DNA of 64,000 bases, taken from assembly GCA_944388585.1 (NCBI GenBank), contig CALXJI010000002.1, forward strand, positions 1 through 64,000, read 5' to 3'. The notes beneath the pieces are model-generated. The model had not been told where the DNA came from, searched no databases, and worked only from the letters and a program-made list of their open reading frames with translations. Position 1 is the first letter of the stretch, and every line of letters begins with the position of its first letter. The translations under genes and the position numbers were made by a program. The DNA comes from an uncultured Clostridia bacterium. Its GTDB lineage: Bacteria; Bacillota; Clostridia; TANB77; CAG-465. Shown here in pieces: positions 7,060 through 15,165 of this stretch.

Positions 7060-8943
7060 CTATTTCTTATCCATATCTACATCCATCAAAATAGGAAGTA
7101 TCATTGGTTGTCTTTTTGTTTTTCCATATATATATTTTATTAAAGTTTCTCTAAGTCTTGTTTTTATAGTTGACCATTCATGTATATTCTGATCTTCACA
7201 TTTATCAAGTTCTTTTTTAGCTACTTCCTTAATCTCTTCAATAAGTGGTTCATTTTCTCTTACATATACAAAACCACGCGTTACAATATCTGGTCCTGAT
7301 ACAACTTTTGCAGTTTTTCTATCTAAAGACATAACTACTATTATCATACCATTTTCAGATAATAATTGTCTATCTCTTAATACAATGTTTCCAACATCTC
7401 CAACACCTAAACCGTCAACTAAAACAATACCTGATGTAACTTGTGTTGTCATCTTGGCACCATTTTTATCTAATTCTAATATTCTACCATTTTCCATAAT
7501 AAATATATTCTCTTTTGGGACACCAGTATCAACAGCAAGTTGACCATGTTGTTTTAAAAATCTATATTCACCATGAACAGGCATAAAATATTTAGGTCTT
7601 ACTAGACTTAACATTAATTTCAATTCTTCTTGACAAGCGTGTCCAGAAACATGAACATCAGCTATTTGATTATATATAACTTCTGCTCCAAGTTTTTCAA
7701 GCTCATCTATAACTCTACCTATTGATTTTTCATTTCCAGGTATTACAGATGATGAAAAAATTATCATATCATCTGGAGTTATTTGAACTTTTTTGTGCTC
7801 ACCAACAGACATACGTGATAGAGCTGCCATTGGTTCTCCTTGAGATCCTGTTGTTATAATAACTAATTGTTCAGGATTATACATACCTATTTTATCTATA
7901 TCTATTATTGTTCCTTCAGGAGCATTTAAATATCCAAGCTCTTGAGAAACACTTAAAACATTTACCATACTACGTCCAACAACTGCTACTTTTCTTTTGA
8001 ATTTTACAGCTGAATTTATAATTTGTTGCATTCTATGTACATTTGATGCAAATGTTGCAACAATAATTCTCTTATTACAATTAGTAAATAATCTATCAAA
8101 TTCTTTACCTACACTTCTTTCTGACATAGTATGTCCTGGTCTTTGAACATTAGTACTATCAGATAATAATAATGTTACTCCTTCTTTACCAAGTTCTGCT
8201 ATTCTTTGTAAATCTATATATCCTCCATCAATTGGTGTATAATCTACTTTAAAGTCGCCTGTATGTAATATTGTTCCTACAGGTGTTGTTATAGCAATTG
8301 CCATAGAGTCAGCTATAGAGTGGGTTACCCTAATAAATTCAACTTTAAATTTTCCAAATTTAATAATTTGTCTAGGCTCTATAGTAACAAGTTTTGTTTG
8401 TTTATCTAAGTTATGTTCTGCAAGTTTTACTTTTATTAATCCAAGTGCCAATTTACTTCCATAAACTGGTACATTAATCTTCTTTAGAAAATATGGTATA
8501 GCTCCTATATGATCTTCATGTCCATGTGTTATCAATACAGCTTTTACTTTATCTTTAATTTTTTCCAAATATGAAATATCTGGTATAACAAGATCTACAC
8601 CTAACATCTCATCTTCTGGAAAAGCTAAACCACAATCCACTACAATTATTTCATTTTCATATTCAAAAACAGTTAAATTTTTACCTATTTCATTTAAACC
8701 ACCAAGTGGTATTATTTTTAATTTAGATTTTGCAAATATACTATTTTTAGTTTTTTCTTTTTTCACATTTTCCTTTACTTCTTCTTGCTGTATATTTTCA
8801 ATAATTATTTCTTTATCTTTAGATTTTTTTAATTTCTCTTTTGTATCTTTTTTTAATTTTCTTGTAATACTATTTGTCTTCTTACTACTAGTGTCTTTGT
8901 TAGATCTAGAAGTATTTTTGCTTTTGTTATTGTCTTCTTCCAT
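7060..8943 (-). CDS. rnj: Ribonuclease J
   Basis: Beta-CASP metallo-beta-lactamase RNase with 5'-3' exo and endonuclease activity in mRNA turnover and rRNA maturation. Visible are H-G-H-E-D-H-I-G (zinc ligands), S-D-S-T-N, and the beta-CASP part with H-V-S-G-H-A. At 627 residues it exceeds the usual ~555 because of an N-terminal tail of about 75 residues rich in Lys, Ser and Asn before K-L-K-I-I-P-L-G-G. The gene has its own promoter about 130 bases upstream and abuts gltX (22 bases), suggesting a two-gene unit. Confidence 0.95.
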   Translation of the reverse strand: MEEDNNKSKNTSRSNKDTSSKKTNSITRKLKKDTKEKLKKSKDKEIIIENIQQEEVKENVKKEKTKNSIFAKSKLKIIPLGGLNEIGKNLTVFEYENEIIVVDCGLAFPEDEMLGVDLVIPDISYLEKIKDKVKAVLITHGHEDHIGAIPYFLKKINVPVYGSKLALGLIKVKLAEHNLDKQTKLVTIEPRQIIKFGKFKVEFIRVTHSIADSMAIAITTPVGTILHTGDFKVDYTPIDGGYIDLQRIAELGKEGVTLLLSDSTNVQRPGHTMSERSVGKEFDRLFTNCNKRIIVATFASNVHRMQQIINSAVKFKRKVAVVGRSMVNVLSVSQELGYLNAPEGTIIDIDKIGMYNPEQLVIITTGSQGEPMAALSRMSVGEHKKVQITPDDMIIFSSSVIPGNEKSIGRVIDELEKLGAEVIYNQIADVHVSGHACQEELKLMLSLVRPKYFMPVHGEYRFLKQHGQLAVDTGVPKENIFIMENGRILELDKNGAKMTTQVTSGIVLVDGLGVGDVGNIVLRDRQLLSENGMIIVVMSLDRKTAKVVSGPDIVTRGFVYVRENEPLIEEIKEVAKKELDKCEDQNIHEWSTIKTRLRETLIKYIYGKTKRQPMILPILMDVDMDKK

Positions 8944-9078
8944 TAAATCTCTCCTTTACTATATATTTTTCAATTTACATTAACATAACTTTTATACCCG
9001 TACAATTTATTTTTATTAGCAAGATTGCTATAAATTCCTATTATTAAGAATATATAATCACGTAATAAGACAAGTATA

Positions 9079-9107
9079 ATTATAACATAATTTATTTATA
9101 AAGTCAA
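9079..9107 (-). promoter_or_regulatory. Sigma-A promoter of rnj
   Basis: Minus strand TTGACT (9107-9102), 17-base spacer, TATAAT (9084-9079). Confidence 0.9.
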
Positions 9108-9200
9108 TTTGACACTGTTGCAATATATAAATATTATGTCTATTATTCTTTTATATATTCCTAATTTATAATACAATTATATAAGTTAAACTAAGAAGAA

Positions 9201-9230
9201 AATATAATATAATATAATATAATATAATAT
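9201..9230. repeat. Pentanucleotide tandem repeat (aatat)6
   Basis: Six perfect copies of aatat in a row, continuing as aataa. It lies roughly 95 bases upstream of the rnj -35 box and outside any gene. Confidence 0.95.
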
Positions 9231-9345
9231 AATAAATTTATAGAATTTAAGATTATGATTCTAGCAATGAAAATTCAAATTATAGATAATATTAAACTAC
9301 TTAAAAATTTGTAATTACAAATTATAGATTTTTGAAAAAACAATA

Positions 9346-9376
9346 AAAATCACTAAGATAATTTCTTAGTGATTTT
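9346..9376 (-). terminator. Terminator of tRNA-Gln
   Basis: Stem aatcactaag (9348-9357) / cttagtgatt (9365-9374) with a 7-base loop, followed on the minus strand by TTTTATTG, six bases past the tRNA 3' end. Confidence 0.9.
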
Positions 9377-9381
9377 AAATT

Positions 9382-9456
9382 TGGCTGGGCTAGCTGGATT
9401 CGAACCAGCGCATGTCGGAGTCAGAGTCCGATGCCTTACCGCTTGGCGATAGCCCA
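9382..9456 (-). tRNA. tRNA-Gln(CTG)
   Basis: Complete cloverleaf with acceptor TGGGCTA / TAGCCCA, anticodon loop CTCTGAC giving CTG, T-loop TTCGAAT, and encoded GCCA. The body matches Gram-positive tRNA-Gln; most such genomes also carry TTG, and this copy reads CAG only. Confidence 0.95.
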
Positions 9457-9476
9457 ATAATGTAGAATACTTAATT

Positions 9477-9505
9477 ATTTTATCACATATATATAAAATA
9501 TGCAA
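9477..9505 (-). promoter_or_regulatory. Promoter of tRNA-Gln
   Basis: Minus strand TTGCAT (9505-9500), 17-base spacer, TAAAAT (9482-9477), ending about 20 bases before the tRNA. Confidence 0.85.
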
Positions 9506-9506
9506 A

Positions 9507-9719
9507 CTATTTCTTTAATTCTACACCATTTTTATTTTTCTTTTCATCATCTAAATTTTTTAATGCATACTCTATTAGCTGATTAGCTACATTATTAAAT
9601 TTTATCCCATTCTTATCTGCAAGTTCATTTATTTTATCATATGTAGCTCCACTAATTCTAATAGTTCTTGTTATAGTATCTTTACTTTTTATTTCTTTTA
9701 CAATTTTTAACTTTTCCAC
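9507..9719 (-). CDS. Ribbon-helix-helix type small regulator (70 aa)
   Basis: The N-terminal part T-R-T-I-R-I-S-G-A-T-Y-D-K-I-N-E-L-A followed by a second helix (V-A-N-Q-L-I-E-Y-A-L) fits the beta-strand/helix/helix pattern of Arc/MetJ/CopG repressors, here preceded by about 15 basic residues. The start is GTG with AGGTG 8 bases upstream. It is divergent from a DUF2752 gene, and the shared intergenic region holds repeated GTACAC elements that could be its operator. No toxin partner is adjacent. Confidence 0.7.
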   Translation of the reverse strand: MEKLKIVKEIKSKDTITRTIRISGATYDKINELADKNGIKFNNVANQLIEYALKNLDDEKKNKNGVELKK

Positions 9720-9729
9720 TTTATCACCT

Positions 9730-9781
9730 GTACATATTATATGTGACTTTTTGTATTATTTTAGTACACTTTACAGTACAC
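9730..9781. promoter_or_regulatory. Repeated GTACA(C) elements, candidate operator
   Basis: GTACA at 9730, GTACAC at 9764 and GTACAC at 9776 (the last two 12 bases apart) lie between the divergent ribbon-helix-helix and DUF2752 genes. Direct or inverted short repeats spaced about one helical turn are typical of ribbon-helix-helix operators. This is inference only. Confidence 0.4.
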
Positions 9782-9811
9782 ATGACAAAAAACGACATTT
9801 TTTTATAATGT

Positions 9812-9840
9812 TTGTATATAAAATGTTTTTATAGTATAAT
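9812..9840 (+). promoter_or_regulatory. Promoter of the DUF2752 gene
   Basis: TTGTAT (9812-9817), 17-base spacer, TATAAT (9835-9840), 17 bases before the ATG. Confidence 0.8.
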
Positions 9841-9857
9841 TCTATTGGAGATTTCTT

Positions 9858-10223
9858 ATGAAAGCATTAAAAATATTAATCATAGAATTTTTATTAGTTA
9901 TTTTGTTAAAAATATTTATAAATAGTTCTCTTATACAATATATACCTGAATGCATTGTGTATAAATATCTAAATATATATTGCCCATCTTGCGGAGGAAC
10001 TAGATGTATAAGAAATATTTTGCAAGGAAATTTTATCCAAGCATTTAAAGATCACTCTATATTCTTTATAACAATTATATATCTATTATTGTTTAATATA
10101 ATATATTTAATTAATTTAAATAAAAAAGAGAAAATATTAACTTTTATTTATCCCAAATATTATTATGTAATTATATTTGCAATATTAATAACAATATATA
10201 CTATAATGCGAAATATTTATTAA
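9858..10223 (+). CDS. DUF2752 membrane protein
   Basis: A 121-residue protein with the DUF2752 hallmark C-P-S-C-G-G-T-R, then a helix and a D-H-S-I-F-F motif (usually H-N-P). Three hydrophobic segments lie at about 5-22, 70-88 and 100-117. The family function is unknown; it often sits beside DUF4190/TM2-type membrane proteins, as here. TTGGAG lies about 9 bases before the ATG. Confidence 0.88.
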   Translation: MKALKILIIEFLLVILLKIFINSSLIQYIPECIVYKYLNIYCPSCGGTRCIRNILQGNFIQAFKDHSIFFITIIYLLLFNIIYLINLNKKEKILTFIYPKYYYVIIFAILITIYTIMRNIY

Positions 10224-10295
10224 AAATTCAGAATTTTGTTGTAATATAATGTAAAAATATAGTATAATATTTTTATATAAAGGAGGAGCCTATTT

Positions 10296-10793
10296 ATGGA
10301 TAATAACAATGAACAAAATCAATCAACATATGTACAAAATGATACTGGCACTACTATTAATACTGGAACTGTACTTAATGAGGAAAAGAAAGACAAAAAA
10401 GGTTTTAGTATAGCAGCACTTGTACTTGGTATTATAGCAATAGTCCTTTCATGTGTGTGGTACGTATCTGTTCCAGCAGGAATTGTAGCAATAATTCTTG
10501 GAATAATCGGAATAAATTCTAGTAAAAAAGGACTTTCTGTAGCTGGTATTGTAACAGGAGTTATAGGAATTATATTAACTATTCTTTTAATTGTTGCTGT
10601 TATAGCTTTAGGTATTGCAGCACTTGGTAGTTTTGGAAGTGAACTTTATAACAATTTAGATGATTTTCAAAATACTTTAAATGAAAATATTGAAGACTAT
10701 GGAGAAGATTTTGAAGATCAATTAAATAAAACTCTTGATGACTATAAAGATAACTTCGAAATAAACTATAATACTAATATGGACATAATATAA
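10296..10793 (+). CDS. DUF4190-domain membrane protein
   Basis: 165 residues. A hydrophilic Asn/Thr-rich N-terminus (1-37) is followed by the Gly/Ile-rich hydrophobic pair typical of DUF4190 (G-F-S-I-A-A-L-V-L-G, then a second G-L-S-V-A-G-I-V-T-G about 40 residues later) and an acidic C-terminal tail (D-D-F-Q-N-T-L-N-E-N-I-E-D). Function unknown. AAGGAGGAG precedes the ATG. It is in the same orientation as the DUF2752 gene 72 bases upstream. Confidence 0.85.
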   Translation: MDNNNEQNQSTYVQNDTGTTINTGTVLNEEKKDKKGFSIAALVLGIIAIVLSCVWYVSVPAGIVAIILGIIGINSSKKGLSVAGIVTGVIGIILTILLIVAVIALGIAALGSFGSELYNNLDDFQNTLNENIEDYGEDFEDQLNKTLDDYKDNFEINYNTNMDII

Positions 10794-10822
10794 AAGACTT
10801 GAATAAATCAAGTCTTTATTTT
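10793..10822 (+). terminator. Terminator after the DUF4190 gene
   Basis: Ten-bp stem aaagacttga (10793-10802) / tcaagtcttt (10808-10817), then a T run. The stop codon of the PHP gene read through the frameshift (10810-10808) lies inside this hairpin on the other strand. Confidence 0.92.
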
Positions 10823-11702
10823 TTTGCTCGCTATATATTCTCTTTTTACCTTTAGCATGTCGATAATATTAGCATCAGATATATTCAAATTATCGTTTAT
10901 ACCTTTACCTATTTCTACTAATGGTTTTCTATTTCCGTCCATGATAATCACTACCAACAGTTGGTACTAAAGAATATTCCTTACATAATTTTAAATATCT
11001 ATTTCTTCGTTCTATGCCATTATTTGGATTGTATACTTCTATTCCACATAAACCTACATTAATAAGTTCTTTAATAAATTTTATTTCTTCTTCACTTTTC
11101 ATTCTTAGACTTCTAGGATGAGCAAGAACAGGAACACCTCCATATTGTATTATCTTTTTTATTAACTCAAAAGGATTTAGCTTTCTTCTTTTAACATAAC
11201 TCGTTCCATTATAATCTAAATATTTTTCATAAGCTTCATTTATAGAATTTACATATTTTAGTTCCTTTAAAGCTATAGCAATGTCATATCTTCCTATACT
11301 ATTATCATCCCTTGAATATTTTAAAACATCCTCTATTCCAATATAAATTTTGTTGGAATTTAACAATTCAATTGTCTCTAACACACATTCATATCTATCT
11401 ACCTCATATAAATCTAATAACTTATATATATCATTTGAAACATAATATGCTAATATATGGCATACATGTTTGTTTTCTGAATTATAATTTACCATATCAG
11501 TTCCAATTTCAATTCCTTTTATTATTTCAATATCTTTTCCTGCTATTTCAGTTGCTATTTTATATGAAGAAATATTATAATGTTCCGTTAATGACAAATA
11601 TTTAACATTATTTTTTTTTGCGGTCTCTATAATTCTACTTACATCATCAAAACCATCAGAATATTTTGAATGAACATGTAAGTCTATAATACCATTATTC
11701 AT
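10808..11702 (-). CDS. PHP-domain phosphoesterase, interrupted by an in-frame CGG with +1 shift
   Basis: PHP-family metal-dependent phosphoesterase with H-V-H-S-K-Y-S-D-G near the N-terminus, L-T-E-H-Y, L-A-H-P-R-S and G-S-D-Y-H-G, i.e. all metal-ligand blocks. In frame 0 it ends two codons after CGG at 10937 (CAT GGA CGG AAA TAG). If CGGA (10937-10934) is read as one step, the frame continues N-R-K-P-L-V-E-I-G-K-G-I-N-D-N and on for 41 residues to TGA at 10810-10808. The K-P-x-x-E-x-G block directly after S-D-Y-H-G is the normal end of this family, so the downstream part belongs to the protein (about 297 aa). The frame opens at a GTG (11711), but AAGGAG fits the ATG at 11702. The substrate is unknown. 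Confidence 0.85.
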
Positions 11703-11869
11703 AATTACCACACTCCTTATTAAATAGTGAATAAAAAGTATACAAATTTAGAGTGATGTTATCATAAAAAAATATATTTGTCAATTTTAAAACATAAATA
11801 ATACATAATTTTTAAAATAGTAATTTAAATTTTTATAACACATTAGTTATTATACAATTAATATATTAT

Positions 11870-11903
11870 AAAAAGACTTGAAAATAAATTTTCAAGTCTT
11901 TTT
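11870..11903 (-). terminator. Terminator of carD
   Basis: Fifteen-bp stem aaaaagacttgaaaa / ttttcaagtcttttt with a 4-base loop. It lies 31 bases past the carD stop. Confidence 0.92.
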
Positions 11904-11933
11904 ATATGTTTAAAATATTATTATTTATAGAGA

Positions 11934-12482
11934 TTATAAACTTACATCTCCATTTTCACTTGCATTAGAAGCCTCATTCATAATTCCTGCAGCATATGAT
12001 TCTTTTATAATACTATCTATTTTATTTTCTAATAGCTCTTTATCTTGATCTTCTGCAAGAACCATTTCACTTAATAAAATATTTTTTGATGTTGCAAGCA
12101 TCTTTTTCTCACCAATCGATAAGCCTCTTTCCATATGTCTATGTGATAGTTCTCTTACAACTTCTGCGACTTCTAATATGTTACCTGATTTAATTTTTTC
12201 TACGTTAAGATGGTATCTCTTACTCCAATTAACATCATGAATGTAAGGATCTTTAGGTTTTTCAAGAACTGCAAATACTTTGTCTGCTTCTGATCTTTGA
12301 GAAACTTCTCTTACGCCTATATCATCAACCTTATTAGTAGGAACCATTAACTTCATTCCACCAATAGGCATTTTTATAATATAGTAATCATCTACATTAC
12401 CAAGCATTTCCTTTTCTTCTATAGATTCAATTGTACCAGCTCCATGCATTGGATAAACTACTTTATCTCCTACACTAAACAC
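11934..12482 (-). CDS. carD: CarD-family transcription regulator
   Basis: CarD/CdnL-like RNA polymerase-binding protein. The N-terminal Tudor-like domain has F-S-V-G-D-K-V-V-Y-P-M-H-G-A-G-T-I, and a helical C-terminal domain follows (R-E-L-S-H-R-H, L-S-I-G-E-K-K-M-L). In this family the protein stabilises open complexes. The frame extends upstream to 12536, but AGGGGG is correctly spaced for a GTG at 12482 just before F-S-V-G-D, giving 182 residues. It is monocistronic, with its own terminator. Confidence 0.92.
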   Translation of the reverse strand: MFSVGDKVVYPMHGAGTIESIEEKEMLGNVDDYYIIKMPIGGMKLMVPTNKVDDIGVREVSQRSEADKVFAVLEKPKDPYIHDVNWSKRYHLNVEKIKSGNILEVAEVVRELSHRHMERGLSIGEKKMLATSKNILLSEMVLAEDQDKELLENKIDSIIKESYAAGIMNEASNASENGDVSL

Positions 12483-12584
12483 TAAACATTCCCCCTTCTT
12501 TTTAAATCTCAGTAATACACTTATATTATACCACAAATTTATTAAAAAGTAAAGGAATTGAACTTTCTTTTTGAATACTATACC

Positions 12585-13298
12585 TTAATTTCCACCAAAT
12601 CTACGATTTCTTTTTATGTATTCTTCAATAGCTTTATCAAATTGTTTTTCATCAAAATCGGGCCACATAACATTAGATGGAAAATATAATTCTGAATATG
12701 TAGACTGCCATGTTAGAAAATTACTAAGTCTATACTCATTGCTTGTCCTAATTATTAAATCTGGATCTGGAATATCTTTAGTATATAGATATGAAGATAT
12801 CATTTCTTTTGTTACATCTTCTTTTTTAATTTTACCAGATAACACATCATTAACTATACTTTTAGTGGCCATTAATATCTCATCTCTACCACCATAATTT
12901 AAACATATTCCTAATACCATTTTATTATATTCTTTTGTACTATCTTCTAATTTTCTTATATTATCTTGAAGCTTTTTATTTAATGGTGTTATATCACCAT
13001 AAATTTTAATTCTTATTTCTCTTTTTTCATTTCCATTTAAAAGATCATCTGTAAACTTCTCTAACAATTTCATTAAAAGAGAAACTTCTGTCTTATCTCT
13101 TTTCCAATTTTCTGTAGAAAAAGCATATAATGTTAAATATTTTAAATTGCATTCATATGCATATTTTACAATTTTTTTAACATTTTCAGCGCCCGCTTTA
13201 TGACCGTCATTAGGTTTTAATCCCTTTGCTTTTGCCCATCTTCTATTTCCATCCATTATAATAGCAATATGTTTAGGTCCCTTTTCATCTATTATCAT
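12585..13298 (-). CDS. uppS: Isoprenyl transferase (undecaprenyl diphosphate synthase)
   Basis: Cis-prenyltransferase of 237 residues that makes the C55 lipid carrier for wall synthesis from farnesyl diphosphate and isopentenyl diphosphate. The catalytic block I-M-D-G-N-R-R-W-A-K is at about 14-23, with N-Y-G-G-R-D-E and the C-terminal R-L-S-N-F-L-T-W-Q-S-T-Y-S-E-L-Y-F. The usual R-T-S-G-E-x-R is R-T-S-N-E-Y-R here, a Gly-to-Asn change. It lies 12 bases downstream of ispA. Confidence 0.95.
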   Translation of the reverse strand: MIIDEKGPKHIAIIMDGNRRWAKAKGLKPNDGHKAGAENVKKIVKYAYECNLKYLTLYAFSTENWKRDKTEVSLLMKLLEKFTDDLLNGNEKREIRIKIYGDITPLNKKLQDNIRKLEDSTKEYNKMVLGICLNYGGRDEILMATKSIVNDVLSGKIKKEDVTKEMISSYLYTKDIPDPDLIIRTSNEYRLSNFLTWQSTYSELYFPSNVMWPDFDEKQFDKAIEEYIKRNRRFGGN

Positions 13299-13310
13299 AG
13301 TATTCCTCTC

Positions 13311-14201
13311 CTAACGTTCTCTATTTTTTATATATAATGCCAAATTCAATAAAAATTCTGACTTATCTCCAAAGGCTCTAATTCCAGACATAGCATCATT
13401 TATTACATCATCTAACATCTCTTGAGCTCTTTCAAGACCATATTTTGTAACATAAGTTGCCTTTTTCATTTCTCTATCATTTCCAACTGGTTTTCCAGTT
13501 TTTTTACTATCACCAATCTCAGATAAAATATCATCTTTTATTTGAAAAGCAAGACCAATATTTTCAGCAAAAGTAGTAAGGACTTGTAATTCTTGGTTTG
13601 TTGCACCACCAAGTAATGCACCGATTCTTACAGATTCTTTAATCAGTGCTCCAGTTTTATTTTTATGCATATATTCAAGCTGCTCTAATGTTAAAATTTT
13701 TCCTTCACTTACAGTGTCGTAATATTCCCCTGCAATCATTCTATCTTTAGCTTTAACAAATTCATTTAAAGCCATTATTTTCATACTAATTAATTTAATA
13801 TCTAACTCATCTCTTAAATCATTCGTAATAACAATATTGGAATAATTAAATAATGCGTCTCCTGCTAGCAATGCTGTGCATTCATCATACATCTTATGAT
13901 TAGTTGGTTTTCCATGTCTAAAATCGTCATTATCTATACATGGCATGTCATCATGTATTAAACTTGCATTATGTACCATTTCCATTGCTATAGCAAATGG
14001 TAAACATTTTTCAAAATCTTCTTTAAATAATTTATAAGTAGCTAACATAAGTATAGGTCTTATTCTTTTTCCTCCTGCCAAAAGGCTATATCTCATAGAT
14101 TCTCTTAACCTCTTTTCATAAGTGTTATCTTCAATAAAATACTTATTTAATTCTTCATCAATATAATTTTGATATTTTTTTAATTCCTCTTTAAAATTCA
14201 T
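13311..14201 (-). CDS. ispA: Farnesyl/geranylgeranyl diphosphate synthase
   Basis: Trans-prenyltransferase of 296 residues with both aspartate-rich motifs: D-D-M-P-C-I-D-N-D-D at 84-93 (bacterial FPPS spacing) and K-D-D-I-L-S-E-I-G-D near 228. G-G-K-R-I-R-P binds isopentenyl diphosphate. It supplies the allylic primer for uppS immediately downstream and follows ispH by 11 bases, so ispH-ispA-uppS form one isoprenoid operon. Confidence 0.95.
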   Translation of the reverse strand: MNFKEELKKYQNYIDEELNKYFIEDNTYEKRLRESMRYSLLAGGKRIRPILMLATYKLFKEDFEKCLPFAIAMEMVHNASLIHDDMPCIDNDDFRHGKPTNHKMYDECTALLAGDALFNYSNIVITNDLRDELDIKLISMKIMALNEFVKAKDRMIAGEYYDTVSEGKILTLEQLEYMHKNKTGALIKESVRIGALLGGATNQELQVLTTFAENIGLAFQIKDDILSEIGDSKKTGKPVGNDREMKKATYVTKYGLERAQEMLDDVINDAMSGIRAFGDKSEFLLNLALYIKNRER

Positions 14202-14212
14202 TTTTTCTCCTC

Positions 14213-15043
14213 CTACAAATTTTCTAATTTTTTTACAAGATTACTTACTACATAATTTGGTGTAGATGCTCCAGACATAATACCTATAGAATTATGTTTT
14301 TTACACTCATTTATTTTCTCATCATTTTCATCTTGAATCATTATACTATTCTTATTTATTTTCCTTGCAACTTCATATAGTTTTTGTGTATTAGAGCTTT
14401 TGATCCCACCAATTATTATCATGAAATCTACCTGCTCTGCTATTTTTTTACATTCTTCTTGCCTTAATTTTGTACTCTCACATATAGAGTTAACAAATTC
14501 AATATTCTTATACCTTTTTGCTAAAGCACTTTCTATTAATTTATATTTATCATAAGAAAATGTTGTTTGAACTATAACAAAGACTTTTTCATAATCTTTT
14601 AAATTTTCTACATCTTCAACATTATCTAATATAATAACATTAGAAGCATAGCCTTTCGATCCAATAACTTCTGGATGTTCTTTTTTTCCGATTAAAATTA
14701 CTTGATATCCTTTATCCGCTGCATCTTTTATTTTATTATGAATTTGGCAAACTTTAGGACATGTATAATCTATTAATTTTATATTTTTCATTTTTGCTTG
14801 TTTATATATATTTTCTGAAACTCCATGAGCTCTTATTATAAGTACAGAGTTACTCTCAGCCTCTGAGATATCATTAATAAAAGTAACTCCTTTTTCTTCC
14901 AATTCTTTTGTTACTATTTCATTATGTACTAAATGACCCAAACATTTTATTTTTTTGTATTTTTCTACCTGTTCTTCTGTACCACTAATAGCTCTTCTAA
15001 CTCCAAAACAAAATCCAGAATTTTTTCCTACAATTATCTTCAT
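14213..15043 (-). CDS. ispH: 4-hydroxy-3-methylbut-2-enyl diphosphate reductase
   Basis: Last enzyme of the MEP pathway, an iron-sulfur protein releasing IPP and DMAPP. The cluster cysteines are visible: G-F-C-F-G-V (C12), Y-T-C-P-K-V (about C96) and S-I-C-E-S-T (about C190). H-G-V, H-P-E-V and S-G-A-S-T-P substrate-binding motifs are also present. The frame opens at a TTG (15061), but TAGGAG is spaced for the ATG at 15043, which also puts Cys at position 12 as in the family. At about 276 residues it lacks the fused S1 domains found in some clostridia. Confidence 0.95.
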   Translation of the reverse strand: MKIIVGKNSGFCFGVRRAISGTEEQVEKYKKIKCLGHLVHNEIVTKELEEKGVTFINDISEAESNSVLIIRAHGVSENIYKQAKMKNIKLIDYTCPKVCQIHNKIKDAADKGYQVILIGKKEHPEVIGSKGYASNVIILDNVEDVENLKDYEKVFVIVQTTFSYDKYKLIESALAKRYKNIEFVNSICESTKLRQEECKKIAEQVDFMIIIGGIKSSNTQKLYEVARKINKNSIMIQDENDEKINECKKHNSIGIMSGASTPNYVVSNLVKKLENL

Positions 15044-15118
15044 AAATATATCTCCTATCAATCACATATATTATATTTTAAATATTGCAATTTGTCAAAA
15101 AATATCAAGAATAAATAA

Positions 15119-15143
15119 GATGTTCTAGAATTTCTAGAACATC
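15119..15143 (-). terminator. Terminator after the secreted-protein gene
   Basis: Twelve-bp perfect stem gatgttctagaa / ttctagaacatc around a single T (15131), followed on the minus strand by a T-rich tract. A one-base spacer means the stem must open to form a loop. Confidence 0.75.
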
Positions 15144-15165
15144 TCTATATAAAGAAGTGTGATTG

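Larger units (their letters stand above)
8944..9345. other. Intergenic region upstream of rnj
   Basis: About 400 bases without a gene. It holds the rnj leader (about 130 bases), the rnj promoter (9079-9107), a pentanucleotide repeat (9201-9230) and otherwise plain A+T-rich sequence up to the tRNA-Gln terminator. I see no conserved RNA fold in the leader. Confidence 0.6.
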
